Assembly: GCF_020085105.1 (NCBI RefSeq)
Contig: NC_058043.1
Span: forward strand, 6,577,667-6,641,666
Length of the DNA stretch: 64,000 nt
Direction: 5' to 3'
Origin: Siniperca chuatsi
Taxonomy: Eukaryota; Chordata; Actinopteri; Centrarchiformes; Sinipercidae
Shown here: positions 20,388 to 31,171 of the stretch, piece by piece
Layout of the letters: every line of letters starts with the position of its first letter
Position numbering within the stretch: the stretch's first letter is position 1
Program-made: the position numbers and the translations under genes
Notes under the pieces: model-generated
What the model was told of the DNA's origin: nothing
Databases searched by the model: none
Seen by the model: the letters and a program-made list of their open reading frames with translations, nothing else

Positions 20388-23300
20388 TTAGGGAGCTGAT
20401 AGGTCAGATAGTCCAACTTCTGAGTGTCCCTTCAGCAGGCCGAGTCTCACCACCACCACCCGCCTCTTCTTCTGCTCTGACCCTTCATCATCCTCATCAT
20501 CCTCCTCCTCCTCCTCTCTCTCCTTCACCTTTCGTTTCCCTCTCTCCTTCCTCTTCTCCTCCTTCCTCTGTTTCTTCGCTTTCTTCTTCCTCCTCTTCTT
20601 TTCCATCTCTGCCTTTTCCTCCGTTGCTTGATCCTCCTCTACTTCCTCTTGCAATCCATCCTGCACTTCTTCCTCTTCTTCTTCCACTTCCACTTCTACC
20701 TCCTCTACCGCCATCTCCATTTCATCCTCTTCTTCTTCTTCCTCCTCTTCTTCTTCTTCTTCCTCCTCCTCCTCTTCTTCTTCTTCTCCTCCTCCTCCTC
20801 CTCCTCCTCCTCTATATCCTCTTCCTCCAAATCTGTCATCTGTTCTCCTTTCATCTGCTCTTGTTTTATCTTAACCCTCTGTCGTCCGTTCTGTGTTGGC
20901 TGACAGGAACAGAGCACAAAGTTAAAAACAAAACATCTGCTCTGGTGCCCCGTGTGGCTGAAACAATAATTACACACCAGTAACTTAAATTATGTAGGAT
21001 GGGTGGATGATTAAGGGACAAGTGTGCTCGGTGCTGTACTCTCTTTTTAATCAGTAATGAGGTAAAAAATATAACCTGCATCTCAAAGACTAGTAGGTAA
21101 TAATAAATTAATTGTGAATGTTTTACTGATACTGGTCTGTGGTACATTGGAGATAAAAAAAATAAAAATTGTGCCAGAGAAAAGGTCATGTTGTTGTTAC
21201 CTAAATCAAAAAGGCGTAGACGAAGACGTAAATCGTAAAATATTTAGTGTCATTTTTAAAAACAGCTCATTAATTTCCCAAAACAGGTGGACATTGCAGC
21301 TTTTAGCAAACATTACTCAAACAGGAGGAAATAGTGCATTATATTGGGGACTATTTTCAGCGGCACATTAATACACATTCGGTGCTCTAGGAGTATTTGA
21401 GGCAGCAGGACGGTGTGTGTGGGACTGTATCAAAGTAAACTACAGTGTGTGTGTGTTCATGGTAATGAAGGAATATGTCACCCAGTGCAACAGTGAGACT
21501 CATTGATGTGTTTTTAATAGTTTTGTTACTATATACCAGTTTTGTTACTTTTGTTACTATACTTGTTAATAGATCAATTCATTGTTGGTTTGGGTCTTTT
21601 CCAGGGGTTTGTTGACAATAACACAAATGTAGAATATCACCTGACCGATTCTTTAACTACCAACATTAGGTGCTTTAGTTTAGTTTAATTATTCACTTGT
21701 TATTTCTGGGACTGTATTTTTGTTTACTGTTTTAGTAATGTGGATTACTCTCTTCTTTAAAACACACAGTATTTTGTATCCAGATGGATATAATTAACTG
21801 ACTGAAATCAAACTCTGACTTTGAGCCTAATGCAGTGTTTCCCAACCTTTTCAGCTAGTGACTCTTTACAGGTGAGAAACGTCTACTTGTCAAAGTTTGC
21901 TTATGACTGTGAGCTGCGAGCAGTTCAGCCAAAGGGTGATGTTCCCTTCTCAGATTGGCTAATATCCCAAAGAGGCAAAAACTTACTTACTTCACAAGAA
22001 AATAATAATAATAAATGATTTTTTTTCCTTCTTTTGTCTAACTTGTTATTCATCTTGCGTACCCTTGGGGGTTATGAGCCTCAGGGAACCACTGACTGTA
22101 CATCTATACCCCTTAATCAATTCTCAATGTTCACTGACTTCAACATATAAAAGGACTCCTAAATTAGTCAACCCTTTCAATTAGTAATTGTATACTTTGT
22201 TTACTTTTGATGTTTCTTTTATTTTCGGTTGTTTTGTCTATCTGATGTTGTCGATTATACTTGTATCTGAAATTGGTTTATTATTGGAGACAGTGTTTTC
22301 TAAACCCACCTTGCTTTCTTCTGCTCCTTTTTATATTTTATTGGATTTATTCATTGTGACATTTGCATTGTGCAAACACATAAAAAAATTCTTGCTGCAG
22401 CCAATGTTTAAGTAACAAGTTAATTTTGAACCCTGCACTACCAGCACCACCGGTCATGATACTCACAGTCTTCTTGCCGTTTCGAAGCCTGTGCAGCAGT
22501 AACCTGACGGTGTCTTTGTTCTGACACAGTCCCATGGTGTTGAGGGCGTCAAGAGCGGAGCCAGAGCAGCCCTGCAGGCGGAGTTCTGCCCCAGAGCGGC
22601 CTGCAGGAAGTTGTTCTTCCAGATGTTCCTGGTGAAGAGCGGAATGGAGAGCGCCACCACGGCCCGGCGCTCCAGCAGCATCTGGGCCTGCTCCTCCGAC
22701 AGCTGGCTGCCACACAAACAAACAGAACGGATGCACATCAGATCGCTGACCCACATCTGGTCAGATTTAGATCCACAGACCCAAGATGAGGTCTTGGGTC
22801 TGTGACGTGCTGGTCAAACAAAGGAGCACCTTCAGCGGAAGACTCATCCCCCCAAAAAGCACCACAGAGCGCCACAGGAAGTCATTCCTGCCTGTGGCCA
22901 TCAAACTCTTTAACTCCTCCAAGTGTCAGTCTGTATGACCCTAAGTCACTAAACTGGACATTGGATCATTAACATCACTGCAATACTTGAAATAATTGTG
23001 CAATATTCTCTGTTTTCAGTTTAAAATCCCTATTTATTGATATTTATTCATACTTCTATTACTGCTGTGGAATATCCACCGTCTCATAATCATCTTAATA
23101 AGCTACACATAACTTGACAGTACTCATTATTGCACTATTACTTATATTATTACATTGTATTATTATACCGTACATACTTATCAACCTCTAAATCCACTTT
23201 GATACTTACACTTATTTTAGCTTTTATATTTATATCCACTTTGTACTTAATTTATCTTGCCTGTATTATAGTGTATTATATTCTGATTGCTTAATAGTTC

Positions 23301-25329
23301 TATTCCTGTGTGCACTGACGTGATAGTGAGCTGCTGTAACGAAAGAGTTTCCCGTCGGGGATCAATAAAGTATTTTGATTCTGACTTAGGAGATAATTGC
23401 AAAAACTGAAATGAACCATCTGCATCAGCAGGATTAAAGCTCTGTGGACTGTGTGAACTGAGCGCCGGCGTGTCCTGACCCAGACTTACTGGCTGCTCTT
23501 GGAGAGGGCGCTGATGTCAGGGAACAGTGAGGTGAGGCAGGTGGTGACGAGTGGAGCTTTGTCCTGGGCCCAGTTTAGACAGCGCCGCCAGGGGAAGGAC
23601 GACAGTGGCTTCCTGCTCGACACCTTCTGATGGAAGGGATTGTCTGTCTGCCTCGTCAGCGCCTTCATCTGCACCACCACCGCCACCAGGAAACACATCA
23701 CGCCACGATAACATAATAATGTAAAAACAAGTGCTAGTTATGGAGACTTAAAGCAGGATATGTTTGTCCTGATCGACAGGTGCATCAACCAGGAGGAGCC
23801 TCTGTCCTCACCTCCTCTTTCAGCTGTTTGCTCCAGAACTCCATCATGGGTTTCCGGGCGCCTTTGGCGGACCAGAGCATTTTGAAAGCGGCCTTGTAAC
23901 AGGACTTGCTCACCAGCATCGCCGCTTTGCTCTTCTTCCCCATCCTGCGACCTTTCTTCTTCTTGTCTCTCACCTCTGACTGCAGTCAACAAAGGACACA
24001 AAACATCTTAATGCATCCCAAGTGTATGAAACATGATCATACTGGTGGTTTAGCATGTTTTAGCATATTAGCTACAGATCACAATTATACTGTAGTATAT
24101 TTTACAGCTGTGTCCAAAATCATCTATGTAGAGGATTACACAGAGAGTTAGACATGATAAACATTTTATAATTCTTTAATTCACTACATAGAGAATAACA
24201 ATTCTCACTAGACATTCAGGCAACACTACAAAATGGCAAATACACTATATAGTGAATAGTATCCAGTATTCAATAGTATATTCTGGTATCCAGAAGTGAC
24301 ATATCTCCTCACTTGACCATGAACCAAATGAGTTATAATTATATCTTCCATTATTTTGTATTTTCATACATAATAACACATTTATTTTTCTTATGTTGTA
24401 TAGCGCAAAGAGATATAACTTCTGGCTTTCTTTTCTTGGATTGGGAAACAGAGTTGCAATTATGGAAACAGGTTAGAAATCCGGACATTTTTCTATTCAG
24501 ATGGACAGAAGAGTGTTTGACGATTCTGGAAATACATTGAAAACAGATACTTACCTCTGTGATGTGAGTATATTAATAATACAGTGGAGAGACAACCTGA
24601 GGCTGATATGGCAGAATCGCCTTAATTGTGATACCACTGTCTCTCTCTCACACACACACACACACACACCTGTTTTGTAGCAGGCGGTTTCAGCCACAGA
24701 GACCGCTTCCCGCTCTGTTTGCGCTTGCATTTGCTCCTGATGACCTGCGCGCAGGTCTCGCACAGGAAGGACTTGTCGTGTACCGCAGCGTCCGGGAAGG
24801 CCCACTGCACGGTCTCCGGGGTGGTGAAGGTGTACACCGCCCTCCGGTTGAAGCTGCGGCCATGCCGCGCAAACTCACACTTGCAGCAGGAGCAGTTCTT
24901 GTCCTCCGGCCGCCCGGTACGCCGGCGGCCACCTCGCTGTATACCGGGGGAGGCGGCAGTGGCAAATTCAGAGGCTGCTGTCTTTTGGGAGTCCTCTTCG
25001 GTCTGCGGAGGCGGCGGCGGCGGCGGCGGACCGGACGCTTCCACATCATTTCCACCGGGGCAGTCCACCTCCGCACCCACGGCTGGTTCGGGAAGTTCTA
25101 CCGGCAGAGCGGGCTGCTCCGGAGCACTCTGCTCGGGTTCAGCCGGTGCAGTAAAGCTTTCCTGCGCGGCGACTCCGCCGTCAGCCGCCGGTGTACCGAA
25201 GGAGGATGACGCCTCCGTGGAAGTAAAGTTATTGGCCGCGGTGTGAGCATAGTCGTGCTCGTTTGGCTCAGATGAAGGGCCAGTTTCCTCATCGTTCCCC
25301 GCGTTGGTCTCAGTGTTTTCACTCGCCAT
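20388..25329 (-). CDS. Unrecognised five-exon gene: cysteine-cluster protein with charged tail
   Basis: Exons on the - strand: 25329-24670, 23979-23812, 23668-23490, 22706-22467, 20899-20388, all GT-AG and phase-compatible. Exon 1 (220 codons, start ATG at 25,329) is acidic and low-complexity, has eight prolines in a row (residues 101-108) and then a cysteine cluster: C146, C148, C149, C151 (NCSCCKC) and C190/C193 (LCETC), with aromatic and basic residues between (GRSFNRRAVYTF), suggesting zinc binding. Exons 2 to 4 look helical and basic (KKKKGRRMGKKSK; LERRAVVALSIPLFTRNIW; LNTMGLCQNKDTVRLLLHRL). Exon 5 encodes a long Glu then Lys/Arg tract ending VGLSDLSAP. Two one-base deficits are needed to keep frame (22,589-22,592 and about 20,780). 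I infer a nuclear protein but recognise no family. Confidence 0.65.
20455..20822. repeat. Pyrimidine-rich (CTT/CTC) low-complexity tract inside the last exon
   Basis: Nearly every + strand base is C or T. On the - strand it reads GAG/GAA/AAG codons. It is both the coding sequence of the charged tail and an unstable simple repeat, so length errors are likely here. Confidence 0.8.
22803..23385 (+). mobile_element. LINE 3' end inserted in an intron of the - strand gene
   Basis: Begins with coding-like DVLVKQRSTFSGRLIPPKST and RHRKSFLPVAIKLFNSS (the end of a CR1/Rex1-type RT ORF), passes through an AT-rich UTR, and ends with CCCGTCGGGGATCAATAAAG, then TATTTTGATTCTGA. The same 3' UTR occurs inverted at 36,143-36,370, so both are copies of one LINE family. 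It is opposite in orientation to its host gene. Confidence 0.65.
24642..24669. repeat. (CA)n microsatellite touching an exon donor
   Basis: On the - strand exon 1 of the unknown gene ends ...ACAAAACAG and the intron begins directly with GTGTGTGTGT, so the splice donor is the first unit of the microsatellite. Confidence 0.85.
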
Positions 25330-25859
25330 AATAAACGGATGAGGCTCCGGTTTTAATCTTTAGTCAACAGTCGAAATACGCAGAAAGAAAAGCTCGGTCA
25401 ACGGTCATTGCTGTTCACGGAACAGCAGGCTAACAGTACAAGCTAACACTGAAGCAGAGACGGATCAGCCCGCCAGAACAAAATCCGGGACTTCCAGACA
25501 GATGGTTCAAAGTAAAACTCTCCTGAACGCTTTAAGCCACAACGTTTGTTGAATATTAGTAAGCGGCAGAGACAAAATAAAGACAGTTTTTTAGTAGGAA
25601 TAGCTCCAAAGCAGATGGAAAACACAGAAGAGCTGTGACCAACAGGATGTAGCCACGGATAAACAAAATAGTTTCCTGTTTCTGTTAACCGGCAGGCTGC
25701 TGCTGGCGCCCCCAGGTGGTGGGAGGCTGATACTACACGTCTCTACCAGATAGATGGATAACAGACACTCAAGTGGTGGACGCTGTAACAATAAATATAC
25801 ACATGAACAACAAAACACACACAAAAAGCCAGAATCTTAACAAGACACTAAACTAAAAA

Positions 25860-26160
25860 CTATGATCAATTAATCTGAAATACTTGTGATAATCGATTAA
25901 GTCACAAGCAATTATGCAAAAAAAAAAATCTCCTTTTTTCCAGCCAATTTGAGGATTTGTCTGCCTTTTCTCTGTTTTATATCATAGTAAACTGAATATA
26001 TTTGGGTTTTGAACTGTAGGTCCTACAAAATAAGCTATCTGTGGACGTCACTTTAGACTCTGGGAAACTGTGATGAACATTTAGCACAATTTTTTGACAT
26101 TTTATTGACGAAATGCTTATACCATTAATCGTTTGTTACAGTCCTGGTAAGGTGCTTCAA
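25860..26160 (-). repeat. Dispersed repeat family A, inverted copy
   Basis: Contains the complement of the family blocks (AATCGATTAAGTCA, AAACTGAATATATTTGGGTT, ATTAATCGTTTGTTACAG). It is decayed and lies upstream of the - strand gene. Confidence 0.5.
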
Positions 26161-26859
26161 TGGAGTTGCACAGATTATTTCTGAAAGTACCTATACAATT
26201 AATCTATGCAGGTATGCACAGTTAAGTAGGTGAAATAATACAGCAATATGATTCTCATAATATTTCAGAAATTAAGTTTGAAATATCTAACAATAACTTA
26301 ATAACAGTTAATATACTCAAATATTACACACTATACCATTTACTACGATAACAAATAAGTAATAGAATATAACATTTATATTATAAATACTGTAAATTAT
26401 AAATGAATATATGCTATTAATAATACATACATACTGTTATTAAAAAAATACACTGATTGTTTTAAGGTTACTCCAAACTTTTTATGACTTTGGGATTTTG
26501 GGGGTCTTAGCAACCTGGAGGAGTTTACATTTCACAATTACAAAAAAACGTTTATAGGCCAATTCCAGTATTTCTAGACTATATATGTTTAAATTTTAAT
26601 TTAATCATTTAAGTAAATGATCCGGATTTTTTCTGGCATTTAGACCTTCATGTTGGGAAATAAAATTAAATCCGAATATATTTGACCCAAAATAAAATAC
26701 TACTGGGGGGGTACTGATCTCAGTATTTCTAAAATCCTTTCTACAGCTCTACAGCTATGAATATACTCACTATTATACATTTTATTATTATTATTTTTAT
26801 CATTATTCTCATCTTTATAGTAACAACTTATAATGTCTTATTTTGATAGGTGCTACCGG
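26161..26859. other. AT-rich intergenic DNA
   Basis: Very AT-rich with short ATA/TTA runs. I see no gene and no clear element ends. Confidence 0.5.
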
Positions 26860-27000
26860 AAGTTTCCTCACAGTCGGTGTCTAACCTGACAGTGTTGTAG
26901 CTACCTGATGGATGTAAACGGATGGTTAGCTAGGAGCGTTTACCTCCAGGTGTGTGTGGTGTTAAAGCAGCAGTGAGTGGTGTTGGAGGAGCGGTTATAG
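26860..27000 (+). other. Candidate untranslated first exon and promoter of kctd6
   Basis: A GC-richer block (GGTGCTACCGGAAGTTTCCT, an ETS-like CCGGAAGT, near 26,850) leads to a segment ending GAGCGGTTATAG followed by the donor GTAAGA at 27,001. It has no long ORF. Placement on the + strand just upstream of kctd6, and the next acceptor TTGTTTCAG at 32,101-32,110, suggest it is the 5' UTR exon of kctd6, which would make the first intron 5.1 kb. This is inferred from splice signals and composition only. Confidence 0.45.
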
Positions 27001-27389
27001 GTAAGACTGAACGAACTTTAAAAAAAAATTAGTTTAACCTGTCAAAGTGACGGTGTGACGCATTCATCATGCTAACTAGCTAGCTAGCTAGCTGCCGTTA
27101 TCCGCAGCTAGCTTAATTCAGACGTAGAGACAGACAGCAGTGCTAATCATCACACACAACAGGTTACCTTCACCTTCAGGTGTTTCTAATATGCTCCTTC
27201 ATCTTCCTGTTTCAACATTATGTGGGAAAACAGTAGAAACATTTTACAGTATGACGCACTACAGCTCAGCATCACCAAACTACAGCTTCTAAAATCACCA
27301 CTGTTAAATCAGCTGACTGTCAACAACAGCTGATAATGATAAGCTTCACAGTGTTAGGGTTTGTATTTTTTCTGCTTTGGATTGTAACT

Positions 27390-28010
27390 GACAAACTGGT
27401 TACTCAGTGTATGTTGTTGTCTCCTAAAGCCCAAGATGATGTCTTCAAATTACTTGTTTTTCCAAACGTCGACTCAAAACCCAAAGACACTGAAATTACA
27501 ATGATATAAACAGAGAAAGGCAGAAAATCTTCACAATTCAAAAGCTGGAACCAATTAATGTTGGGGCATCCTGTCAGAAGCTTTCCGATAAACAGAGAAC
27601 CAAACTGTTGTTTATTTTTGAAGAATATGTCTGTGTTAAGTTAACATGTAGGAAGAAATGCATTCAAATCGAAAGAGGTGAGGTCAGAAAGTGATTGATT
27701 TCTGATGGAATGGACTATTCATTTTCTGTCAGTCGACTGATCGATTAGACTGTTTCAGCTTTATTACTGATCAAGGCTGCAAATACAAAGTATTTTCATT
27801 ATCTATTAATCTAAAGTTTATTTTTCCTATTTAACTATTAAGTCTGTAAAGTTGCCAAGCACAGAGACTAAAATGACAAATGTCCGACCAACAGTCCAAA
27901 ACCGAAAGATATTCAATTTATGTTGATATGAAACAGAGAAAAACAGCAAATCCTCTCATTGGAGAAGCTGGAACCAGTGAATGTTTAGTATTTTTGATTA
28001 ATAAATGCCT
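27390..28010 (+). repeat. Two neighbouring dispersed repeat family A copies
   Basis: Blocks at 27,420-27,600 (GCCCAAGATGATGTCTTCAA, AAAACCCAAAGACACTGAAA, GAAAATCTTCAC) and again at 27,770-28,010 (AGTATTTTCATTATCTATTA, GATATTCAATTTATGTTGAT, CAAATCCTCTCATTGG). Confidence 0.5.
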
Positions 28011-28068
28011 TTAATGAGTACCAGTATCAACTATGTTGACTTTATCATGTTAACCTTTATAGTTCAGG

Positions 28069-30537
28069 TATCTGTAAGTCTGACGGTGTAGTCCCTCATT
28101 CGTCCAGGAGTGTTCTATCGTAGAAAAGGTTTCAGTCGTAGTCATCTGGATACTGTTTTCAGAATCAAGACGTTTCGGCTCCCATCCGGAAGTCATTCTC
28201 AATTGTGAAAAAAATGGGACGGGAACTAGAAATTTAAGCTACTGTGTTACATAAGCCCTGCCCTCAGGAAGGAGTCTACCTGAGTATCTGTTAATAGCTA
28301 GTTTCACCTGAAACTGACCTAATAGTTTCCAAGATGGCCCAGTAATCAGTAATCAGGCCTATTATTTTCTGGCTGCATCTACTTCATCACTGTTAAGTAC
28401 CTGATTAGCATGTGATTGGCGTGACCAAGGTGCTAATACACTGTGATAGACTTTGGGCAGATTGAATCTCAGACCACCATTTCTCTTCAAAGAGGGGTTT
28501 TCTTTTTTCACAAAATGGTTTCCTTGACGCCCCGTTCAAACCAACTCTTCTCTCTACTTACAATCTTCACCTCGCTGTCTTCAAATGTGTGGTTTGTAGC
28601 TTTTAAATGCAAATGCACGGCGCTCTGCAATCCTGAGTTAGTGTCGTCTGTGCTGATAAAGTCTTTTGTGAAGTGGCTGTTTGGTCTCGCCTATGTACCG
28701 TTCTTTGCAGTTTTCCTCACTGCACTGAATGGAGTAGACAACATTGCTCTGTTTCTGTGTGGGTAACTTGTCCTTAGGGTGAATGAGTTTCTGTCTTAAA
28801 GTGTTGCCTGGTTTAAAGAAAACAGGAACATCGTGCTGTCTAAAGATCCTTTGTAGTTTTTCAGACAGTCCAGATACATAAGGGACGGAGACACCGTTCC
28901 TTCTAGGTTCTGTTACACTTTTGTCCTGTTTTTTGGCTCTTTTAACTTTGTTGAGAGCCCAAGTAGGATAACCACAGGCTGAGAGTGCATTCTGGGCATG
29001 CCTTTCCTCCTTCTTCTTACCCTCTGAGCCGGTGGGCACTTCTTTGGCTCTGTGTTGTAATGTCCGGATTACACCCAGCTAGTGCTGTAATGGATGGTGT
29101 GAGTCAAAGAGCAAGTATTGATCTGTATGTGTTGGTTTCCTGTACACTTCTATCTGGAGCTTTCCGTCCTCTCCTCTGAGTGTAGAACAATCAAGAAAGG
29201 CCAAGCGGTTCTCTTTAGCGTCCTCACGCGTGAACTTGATGTTGGGGTCCACAGTATTGATATGCTCTGAGAACGCTTCCAAGTCTTGTTTCTTGATTTT
29301 CACAAAGGTGTCATCCACGTAGCGGTACCAATGACTTGGTGGTGTGCCCGGGAACAAGGATAATGCCTTCTTCTCAAACTGTTCCATGTACAGGTTGGCC
29401 ACGATGGGAGAGCCCATAGCACAGCCGTGAATCTGTCTGTAGAAGTGTCCCCGGAATTGGAAGTAGGTTGTGTTGAGACAGATGTCTAATAGTTTACATA
29501 TGTGTTCAGGTGTAAGCTTGGTCCTTTGCTGCAAGGTGGAGTCCTCCTGCAGTCTTCTCCTCATCGCTGTCACTGCTTCTGAGGTCGGGATGCAAGTGAA
29601 CAAGGACACAACATCATAAGAAACCATAACGTCATCTGGGTCCAACTGGAGATGTTTCACTTTGTCCACAAATTTCTGTGTGTTTTCCACATGATGTATT
29701 GTGTTCCCCACCAGTGGAGCCAAGATTGTAGTCAGATGTTTGGCTACGTTGTATGTGATGGAATCTGTGCTGCACACGATGGGTCTGAGTGAAACATTCT
29801 CTTTGTGAATTTTGGGAAGGCCATAGATGCAAGGAATGGCTTCCCCAGGGTATAGTCTGTAGTACAGAGGCCTGTCTATCACCTCCTCCTTCTCAAGCTT
29901 CTGTAGACAGTCTATAACCTTCTTGTAGCCATTGGTTGGATCTCTTAAGTTTTTGATATGTGGTTGTGTCTTCAAGAAGGTTGTTGACCTTGGTTTCATA
30001 ATCGGCTGTGTTCAGAATCACAGTGCAGCGACCCTCGTCTGCTGGTAGAATGTTTATGCTGTGATCCTTCTGCAGTGCTGCGAGTGCCCTCCTCTCTTCG
30101 GATGTAATGTTGGATGGAGGCGGTTTGGCACTCTTTAGTGTTGATGTGACACGTAGCCTCAGGTCTGCAGCCTTGTTCTTCCTAATGGCTGTTTCTGTGG
30201 CTGTGATGTAGTGCACTGCAGGGATGTGGTTGGATGTAACTGAAAAGTTGAGCCCTTTTGGAGAGCACATCTTTTTCCGCCTGTGTCAGGATGCGGTCTG
30301 ATAAGTTTTTGATCCAATTGTTTCTGTTAATACACGTCTCCCTTTGTTTTCAGGTGAAACTAGCTATTAACAGATACTCAGGTAGATTCCTTCCTGACGG
30401 CAGGGCTTATGTAACACAGAGTAGCTTAAATTTCTAGCTCCCGTCCCATTTTTTCACAAACGCCGAAACGTCTTGATTCTGAAAACAGTGTCCAGATGAC
30501 TACGACTGAAACCTTTTCTACGATATCTGTAAGTCTG
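28069..30537 (-). mobile_element. Penelope-like retroelement with target duplications
   Basis: The element body is 28,083-30,523, flanked by a perfect 14-bp duplication TATCTGTAAGTCTG (28,069-28,082 and 30,524-30,537). Roughly 190-bp inverted repeats lie at 28,119-28,310 and 30,352-30,523, as in PLE copies with inverted pLTRs. The outer 36 bases at 28,083-28,118 (ACGGTGTAGTCCCTCATTCG onward) are the 3' terminus, shared with the short copy ending near 61,350. The interior carries RT and GIY-YIG coding remnants on the - strand. It lies antisense in the presumed first intron of kctd6. Confidence 0.88.
28435..30270 (-). pseudogene. PLE polyprotein: RT plus GIY-YIG endonuclease, broken
   Basis: N-terminal RT region at 30,270-29,945 (INILPADEGRCTVIL), RT fingers/palm at 29,999-29,082 (IYGLPKIHKE; VSYDVVSLFTCIPT with the first catalytic Asp; GCAMGSPIVANLY; YRYVDDTFV with the catalytic Asp pair), then the linker and GIY-YIG domain (VVYSIQC-x7-RYIGETKQPL-x-KRLYQH, about 28,720-28,640). 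Penelope RT is related to telomerase RT, and GIY-YIG cuts the target. Damage: a frameshift near 29,941, an in-frame TAG at 29,079-29,081, a frameshift after the RLYQH motif near 28,640, and another near 28,516. The gene is dead but recent enough that all motifs read. Confidence 0.9.
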
Positions 30538-31089
30538 CTTTTTATTCAGCCTTTATCCGTTTATTCATCAGAGTTCACCCCGACTATTATCAGAATCGGA
30601 TTTTAATTGAGAAATTACCGAAGTGTGTTAACTTTGCTGACCTAAGCCTTTCTTTTAATAGTTCAGCAGTCAGCTAATGCATCATGTTGTGCATGTATAA
30701 GTAAATAATATGTACACACATTATACATATTACTTGGATTGACAAGAATATCTTTTTAAATCCATCACAATTGTCTTTTAACCTCTGCTTTTATTCAGCA
30801 GCAAAGCACAAAACTCCTTAGTCAGAATTTTTTCATTTTTTAAATAGTACTTTATCTATAAACATTTTTTTATTTTTATTGTATGAGTATGAACAGTAAA
30901 AACAGTAGCTAGTTACTGCAATACAGCTGAAATGCAGATCCAGGGGATACGGAGTGACATTATTATCCCATTTGATTCATGTTTGTGTCCACCTGATGAA
31001 TGTAAGTCCAATAATAACTCTCTTTTTACCTCTGGTTTGGTCTCCACCAACAAGGGAATTATCTGGCTCTTTAGCTGCTAAATGCTAAA
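30538..31089. other. Intronic DNA without recognised features
   Basis: AT-rich, no ORF, no clear repeat ends. Confidence 0.4.
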
Positions 31090-31171
31090 AGTTTTCAGTC
31101 GTAGTCATCTGGACACTGTTTTCAGAATCAAGACGTTTCGGCTCCCATCCGGAAGTCATTCTCAATTGAGA
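31090..31171 (+). mobile_element. PLE terminal fragment
   Basis: An 80-base block (TTTCAGTCGTAGTCATCTGG ... AGACGTTTCGGCTCCCATCC ... TCATTCTCAATTG) is nearly identical to the inner ends of the PLE at 28,083-30,523. Nothing else of the element is present. It may be a solo terminal piece. Confidence 0.75.

Noticed and set aside
20624-20983. Leucine/proline- and phenylalanine-rich + strand ORFs
   Set aside because: Antisense readings of the GAG/AAG tract of the - strand gene.
24628-25246. Long + strand ORFs of up to 193 codons
   Set aside because: Antisense shadows of exon 1 of the - strand gene; GC-rich coding DNA leaves other frames open.
28125-28205. A functional hammerhead ribozyme in the PLE ends
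   Set aside because: GAAAC and a small stem are present but CTGATGA is not, and no stem III can be drawn; reported only as a question.
28443-28766. 107-codon + strand ORF
   Set aside because: Antisense to the GIY-YIG part of the PLE.
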